Shown piece by piece: positions 60,138-64,000 of a stretch of 64,000 nucleotides of DNA. The number at the start of each line of letters is the position of its first letter. The first letter of the stretch is position 1. Location: positions 1 through 64,000 of the forward strand of contig NZ_JBHUIW010000026.1 of NCBI RefSeq assembly GCF_042682915.1. Reading direction: 5' to 3'. The position numbers and the translations under genes are program-made. The notes below the pieces were generated by a model. The model worked only from the letters and a program-made list of their open reading frames with translations, was not told the DNA's origin and searched no databases. Source of the DNA: Rhodoplanes azumiensis (GTDB taxonomy: Bacteria; Pseudomonadota; Alphaproteobacteria; Rhizobiales; Xanthobacteraceae).

Positions 60138-61231
60138 TCGTCGCGCCGCGTCCGCTCGGGCCGGACGCCACCATCGGGATTCTCGGCGGCGGCCAGCTCG
60201 GCCGCATGCTGGCGCTCGCCGCCGCAAGGCTCGGCTTCAAGTGCCACGTGCTGTGCCCGGACCCGCAGTCCTGCGCCTTCGACGTGGTGCGCCGGGTCAC
60301 CGAGGCCGACTACACCGACAAGGAGGCGCTCGACCGCTTCGCCAATGACGTCGACGTGGTCACCTACGAGTTCGAGAACGTCCCGGCCGAGACGGCGACG
60401 TTCCTGTCCGCCCGCAAGCCGGTGCTGCCCGACCCGACGATTCTCGCGACCACCCAGGACCGGCTCACCGAGAAGAACTTCGTGACCGCGCTCGGCATCG
60501 CCACCGCCCCCTATGCCGCCGTGGACGACCGCGCCTCGCTCGACGCGGCGCTCGCCGCACTCGGCCGACCGGCCGTGCTGAAGACGCGGCGGTTCGGCTA
60601 CGACGGCAAGGGCCAGGTGACGATCCGGGCCGGCGACGATGCCGGCACGGCCTGGGACGAGATCGGCCGGCAGCCGGCGATTCTCGAAGCCTTCGTGCCG
60701 TTCGAGCGCGAGGTGTCGGTGGTCGTCGCCCGCGGCCTCGACGGCACCGTTCAGGCCTTCGACCTGTGCGAGAACGAGCACCGCGACCACATCCTCAAGG
60801 TGACCCGGGTGCCGGCCGCCGTGCCGGCCGAGATCGCCGAGGCCGCGCGACACATCGCCGGGCGCATCGCCGACGCGTTCGGCTATGTCGGCGTGATGGC
60901 CGTCGAGATGTTCTGGGTGGCCGAGAGCGGCGGCGCCGGCGGGCGCGTGCTGGTCAACGAGATCGCGCCGCGCGTCCACAATTCCGGCCACTGGACCCAG
61001 GACGGCTGCACGGTGTCGCAGTTCGAGCAGCACATCCGTGCGGTGGCCGGCTGGCCGCTCGCCGTGCCGGTCCGCCACGGCCGGGCCGAGATGATCAACC
61101 TGATCGGCGCCGAGGTCGACGACCACCAGGCCTGGCTCACGGTCCCGGGCGCCGCCGTGCATCTCTACGGCAAGCCGATCGTCCGGCCGGGGCGAAAAAT
61201 GGGCCACGTGAACCGGGTGTTCGTGGACTGA
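60134..61231 (+). CDS. purK: N5-carboxyaminoimidazole ribonucleotide synthase PurK
   Basis: A 365-residue ATP-grasp enzyme: ILGGGQLGRMLALAAARLG at the N-terminus, KTRRFGYDGKGQ nucleotide loop, EAFVPFEREVSVVVARG and EIAPRVHNSGHWT metal and substrate residues. It carboxylates AIR using bicarbonate and ATP. GTG start within the purE stop codon; the two form an operon. Confidence 0.95.
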   Translation: MIVAPRPLGPDATIGILGGGQLGRMLALAAARLGFKCHVLCPDPQSCAFDVVRRVTEADYTDKEALDRFANDVDVVTYEFENVPAETATFLSARKPVLPDPTILATTQDRLTEKNFVTALGIATAPYAAVDDRASLDAALAALGRPAVLKTRRFGYDGKGQVTIRAGDDAGTAWDEIGRQPAILEAFVPFEREVSVVVARGLDGTVQAFDLCENEHRDHILKVTRVPAAVPAEIAEAARHIAGRIADAFGYVGVMAVEMFWVAESGGAGGRVLVNEIAPRVHNSGHWTQDGCTVSQFEQHIRAVAGWPLAVPVRHGRAEMINLIGAEVDDHQAWLTVPGAAVHLYGKPIVRPGRKMGHVNRVFVD

Positions 61232-61240
61232 CGAGCGCGC

Positions 61241-61269
61241 TTGCGCCTGCAGGGTTGCGGGCTTATATA
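61241..61269 (+). promoter_or_regulatory. sigma-70-like promoter downstream of purK
   Basis: TTGCGC (61241-61246), a 17-base spacer and TATATA (61264-61269), an unusually good match for this GC-rich genome. It points to a start near 61276, ahead of a terminator at 61321. Confidence 0.6.
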
Positions 61270-61271
61270 GG

Positions 61272-61346
61272 CACCACCCCGTGGTGATCTCTAAATTTCT
61301 CCGGTCGTCGCGGGCCTACGAAGGGCCCCTGCGGGGGCCCTTTCTA
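61272..61346 (+). ncRNA. candidate small RNA of about 70 nt
   Basis: Between the promoter at 61241-61269 and a terminator at 61321-61342 lies a short segment. It has a CACCAC-CCC-GTGGTG hairpin (61272-61286), an unpaired pyrimidine-rich stretch (ATCTCTAAATTTCTCC), and a rho-independent terminator. This is the usual plan of a rhizobial trans-acting sRNA. The single-stranded CU-rich part recalls the alpha-r8/suhB (MmgR) group, but this is from memory and not checked. No protein fits in this segment. Confidence 0.5.
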
Positions 61347-61350
61347 TTTG
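61321..61350 (+). terminator. rho-independent terminator
   Basis: Stem AAGGGCCCC / GGGGCCCTT with a 4-base loop, followed by TCTATTT. It ends the candidate sRNA or read-through from purK. Confidence 0.8.
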
Positions 61351-61359
61351 GGGACGCGC

Positions 61360-62207
61360 GTGAACCGCGTGGCAGCGTTTGTCGACCCGGATATCTGTTC
61401 GCCCAAGGCTCCGTCGCGCTGACCGGCGCCCGCCAACCACGATCGTCGCTCGTTCTGGATGCGCCACGCGCAATTGCCGCAATCACCAACTTCGCTTGCG
61501 AGCGGGCGTCCGGCTGCGACTTCCTGCGGGCCTACTGGTACGACGGAGCCAGCTTCAAAGGCCTGACGATCGAACAGGACGGGATCGCGCATCTCGACAA
61601 CGTCAAGCTCAGGCTCGGACTCCTGAACAGCGCCGGCGAGCAGAAGGGCGTCGATTCCCTGATCGTCACCGACATGATCGAGCTGGCCCGGCTCGGGGCG
61701 ATCTGCGACGCGGTTCTGCTGTCGGGCGACGAGGACGTTCGGGTCGGGGTATAGATCGCCCAGAATTATGGAGTCCGCGTTCATCTGATCGGCATCACCC
61801 CGGCCCGCGGCTCCCAGTCGAAAGCCCTGCAGCAGGAAGCCGATACGACCGCCGAATGGGACAGGACGCTGGTATCGGGCTTTCTTCGGGTTCGCCAGCC
61901 GGAGCCGACGACCACGGCACCTGGATCGTCCGCTCGCCTCGAGGAGACGCCCGAGCGGGGTGCGATCCACGCCGGCGACGGCGTGCTCGCACGGCAGGCC
62001 GTCCGGATGGTCGACGGGCTGGGCGAGGCGGAGATCGACGCCGTCCTGTCGTACTGGTCGTCCCGACGGGGCGTTCCACAGGAGTTCGATTCCCGGCTCC
62101 TCGGTGCGTGCCGCTCCGAGCTCGGGCGCGATCTCACACCGTCGGAACGCCGGGAGGTGCGGGAGCTTTTCTCCCGCGCGGTCCGGCGCCGGCGGCCGAG
62201 CCGTTGA
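61360..62207 (+). pseudogene. NYN-domain (PIN-like RNase) protein, broken
   Basis: GTG 61360 begins VNRVAAFVD, the normal start of NYN proteins, but the continuation GYLFAQGS lies in another frame: one base is missing near 61387. The body (LARLGAICDAVLLSGDEDVRVGV) then meets TAG at 61752-61754 where CAG (Gln, as in VQIAQNYGVRVHLIG) is expected. After the stop the same frame continues for 150 codons (IAQNYGVRVHLIGITP ... RRRPSR) to 62207. With both lesions repaired the protein would be about 282 residues: NYN domain plus a C-terminal helical region. Confidence 0.75.
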
Positions 62208-62361
62208 TCAGCCACGTCCCTCGTCCAAAATGGCGCGACGCATGATGGACTTCGCCCGGATATTCTGCTAAACGCCCGCCCACCTGGGAGCCCGCGCGAT
62301 CGTTCGACCGCTGGCGGACGGCCCGCCAGATCAACCGACAAGACCTTCGAGAGGACGCTTC

Positions 62362-62667
62362 GTGCAGGTACTCGTTCGTGACAACAACGTCGACCAGGCC
62401 CTCAAGGCGCTGAAGAAGAAGATGCAGCGCGAGGGCATCTTCCGCGAGATGAAGCTGCGCGGTCACTACGAGAAGCCCTCCGAGCGCAAGGCGCGGGAGA
62501 AGGCCGAGGCGATCCGCCGCGCCCGCAAGCTGGCCCGCAAGCGCGCCCAGCGCGAGGGCCTGATCCCCGGCAAGCCGAAGCCCGCTCCGCGGGCCGGCGG
62601 CCCCGGCGCCCGTCCCGGCATGGGGGGTGGCGCCGGCGGTGGATTCCGCAGCAGCGCGCCGCGCTGA
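62362..62667 (+). CDS. rpsU: 30S ribosomal protein S21
   Basis: A 101-residue protein: QVLVRDNNVDQALKALKKKMQREGIFREMKLRGHYEKPSERKAR is the S21 core, with a basic helix and a Gly/Pro/Arg-rich extension (about 75-101) seen in many alphaproteobacteria. GTG start with GAGAGGA upstream. S21 sits near the anti-Shine-Dalgarno region and aids initiation. Confidence 0.94.
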   Translation: MQVLVRDNNVDQALKALKKKMQREGIFREMKLRGHYEKPSERKAREKAEAIRRARKLARKRAQREGLIPGKPKPAPRAGGPGARPGMGGGAGGGFRSSAPR

Positions 62668-62707
62668 TCCGCGCGCTGGCCGGTCGAGACCGGACGGCGT
62701 TTCGCGA

Positions 62708-62736
62708 GCGGGTGGCCCGGCCGCCCGCTTGTTTCG
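62708..62736 (+). terminator. rho-independent terminator of rpsU
   Basis: Stem AGCGGGTGGC / GCCGCCCGCT (one G-U pair) with a CCG loop, followed by TGTTTC. Confidence 0.7.
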
Positions 62737-62871
62737 CGTGACGGGGTGCCGACGCCGCGCGGCTATTCGCGCCCGACCGAGCCACCGCCGCAAGATCGCC
62801 GCGATTGTCCGTGACCCAGGGCTGGGCCGCCCCGTCCCGCGGCCGTGTCGATGCGCGTCACGAGGAAGACC

Positions 62872-63804
62872 ATGGGTTCCGGTAGCGAAAGTCTCGGCTG
62901 GTCCAACCGCCGTCGCAGCGCCGGTCCCGGGCTCCGCGCCTCCCGCGCCGGATCGCTGATGAGAAAGACGGTTCTGATCGGCCTCGCGGCCGGCGCGCTG
63001 GCGCTCGGCGGTTGCTCGACGATCATGAACATGCCGACCACCATGGTCGACGACGCGACCTCGGCGGCCTCGCCGGCGAATCTCGCCTCCCTCACCGCGG
63101 TGCTGTCGAAGAACCCGAACGACCCGCAGGCCTACAACATGCGCGGCTCGGTGCTGGGGCAGTCGGGCCGCTACCAGGACGCGCTCGCCGACTTCGACAA
63201 GGCGATCCAGATCGACCCCAACTACGCCCAGGCCTACGCCAATCGCGGCCTCGCCTATCGCCAGACCGGCAAGCTCGACCAGGCGCTCGCCGACTACGAC
63301 CGCGCCCTGCAGATCGACCCGGCCTATGCGGTCGCCTATGTCGGCCGCGGCATGGCCTATCGCGACAAGGGCGAGCTCCTGCGCGCCCTGCAGGACTTCA
63401 ACAAGGCGGTCCAGATCCGCCCCGACAACGCCCAGGCCTACTACAATCGCGGGCTCCTCTATCAGAGCCAGCGCCAGTACCAGTTCGCCATCGACGACTT
63501 CTCGACCGCCATCGGCCTGTCGCAGCAGCAGGCCGAGCCGTTCATCGCCCGCGGCCTCACCTATCTGGCGGTCGGCGACCTGAAGGCCGCCGCCGGCGAC
63601 CTCGACGACGCGGTCGAGCTCGAGCCCGAGAACGTCCAGGCCTGGACCAGCCGCGGCCTCGCCTACGAGCGGATGAACGACAAGGAGAAGGCCGCCGGCT
63701 CCTATGCCCGCGCCCTCGCCCTGCGCCAGGGCTACCAGGCGGCCGCCGACGGCTTTCGACGCGTCGGCGGCGAGCCCGGCAAGGTCTACACGACGTTCAA
63801 CTGA
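62872..63804 (+). CDS. TPR-repeat lipoprotein (NlpI-like)
   Basis: About 310 residues from ATG 62872, chosen because GAGGAAG lies just upstream. ATG 62959 would start right at the signal (MRKTVLIGLAAGALALGGC) and is equally plausible on protein grounds. The lipobox LGGC gives Cys48 (Cys19 from the inner start). Six or seven TPR units follow (AYNMRGSVLGQSGRYQDALADFDKAIQIDPN and so on). Probably an outer-membrane lipoprotein scaffold, like NlpI, affecting envelope assembly or peptidoglycan hydrolases. Confidence 0.85.
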   Translation: MGSGSESLGWSNRRRSAGPGLRASRAGSLMRKTVLIGLAAGALALGGCSTIMNMPTTMVDDATSAASPANLASLTAVLSKNPNDPQAYNMRGSVLGQSGRYQDALADFDKAIQIDPNYAQAYANRGLAYRQTGKLDQALADYDRALQIDPAYAVAYVGRGMAYRDKGELLRALQDFNKAVQIRPDNAQAYYNRGLLYQSQRQYQFAIDDFSTAIGLSQQQAEPFIARGLTYLAVGDLKAAAGDLDDAVELEPENVQAWTSRGLAYERMNDKEKAAGSYARALALRQGYQAAADGFRRVGGEPGKVYTTFN

Positions 63805-63830
63805 GCGGACACCCGCATCGGCTCGCGGTC

Positions 63831-63930
63831 GGTCCGGGGCGGGCGGAAGGTCCGAACCCGGACTCCGGCCGGGAGCCGGGAGCATGTCGCGGGAGTCCGG
63901 GGTCGCGCGGTGCGCGTCTCCCGGAATGGC
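63831..63930. repeat. diverged family A repeat
   Basis: GGTCCGGGGCGGGCGG...TCCGAACCCGGACTCC on the left and GGAGTCCGGGGTCGC...CTCCCGGAATGGCC on the right are complementary halves, as in other family A copies. Confidence 0.6.
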
Positions 63931-63939
63931 CGTGCAGCA

Positions 63940-64000
63940 TCACTCCGCCGCCTGCGACTCCCCCGCCAGGAACGCCCGCACGGCGTCGAGCGCACCGAAC
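63940..64000 (-). CDS. C-terminal end of an unidentified gene, cut by the window edge
   Basis: On the minus strand an open frame enters from the right edge and ends with TGA at 63940-63942, giving FGALDAVRAFLAGESQAAE. The codon pattern (third-position G/C) fits coding sequence. Too short to identify. Confidence 0.4.
   Translation of the reverse strand, partial: FGALDAVRAFLAGESQAAE

Noticed and set aside
62086..62112. tRNA T-arm-like sequence (AGTTCGATTCCCGGCTCC)
   Set aside because: The flanking bases do not form a T-stem and no acceptor or anticodon arms can be drawn; it lies within the NYN coding remnant.

Overview
The window is high-GC (about 70%) alphaproteobacterial chromosome, most likely from a Hyphomicrobiales (Rhizobiales) species. 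The evidence is the order ruvC-ruvA-ruvB / ybgC / tolQ-tolR-tolA-tolB / pal / ybgF / tilS / ftsH, the purE-purK / rpsU neighbourhood, rhizobial families (DUF2852, DUF465/YdcH, an Omp25/31-type barrel, MatA-like malonyl-CoA decarboxylase, an HpnP-like radical SAM protein) and three families of intergenic palindromic repeats typical of this order. The genus cannot be fixed from the sequence alone. There is no rRNA, tRNA, CRISPR array, prophage or insertion sequence that I can support.

Layout. 0.1-3.0 kb: a Gfo/Idh/MocA oxidoreductase, a membrane-anchored HtrA-type protease and a small four-cysteine secreted protein. 3.0-11.2 kb: a run of five leftward envelope genes: a Pro/Ala-rich secreted protein, a caspase-fold protease with a coiled coil and a peptidoglycan-binding-like domain, an OmpA-family protein, an outer-membrane protein that appears to carry two beta-barrels, and a second caspase-fold protein whose catalytic His and Cys are both replaced. 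11.5-17.4 kb: an HpnP-like B12 radical SAM protein next to an unrecognised protein with a terpene-cyclase-like DxDTTA motif, then an AsmA protein. 17.7-22.0 kb (leftward): an orphan efflux adaptor, GluQ-RS, an MFS permease and a ModA-like binding protein. 22.2-27.1 kb: a TRAP dicarboxylate-type transporter and malonyl-CoA decarboxylase, a plausible malonate-use locus. 27.1-29.0 kb: an EAL-CBS-GGDEF c-di-GMP protein.

29.1-45.4 kb is the conserved core: Holliday-junction resolution (ruvC, ruvA, ruvB), the Tol-Pal envelope machine (ybgC, tolQRAB, pal, ybgF), tRNA-Ile lysidine synthetase and the FtsH protease. Accessory genes interrupt this core: a cytidine-deaminase-like gene between ruvA and ruvB, an orphan HicB-type antitoxin coupled to ruvB, an internally duplicated unknown protein, and a TetR regulator with its probable operator plus a DUF2852 gene between ybgC and tolQ. 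tilS carries an in-frame copy of an intergenic palindromic repeat.

45.6-64.0 kb is mixed metabolism and regulation: AzlCD amino-acid exporter, DUF4424, LtrA, propionyl-CoA synthetase, TauE-type exporter, fatty acyl-CoA synthetase, two tandem Bug/TctC binding proteins without their permease, and a His-rich PadR regulator (YqjI-like) with two identical perfect palindromes in its divergent promoter. Then come a pair of YdcH proteins, a diguanylate cyclase, purE-purK, a candidate small RNA, a broken NYN-domain gene, rpsU and a TPR lipoprotein.
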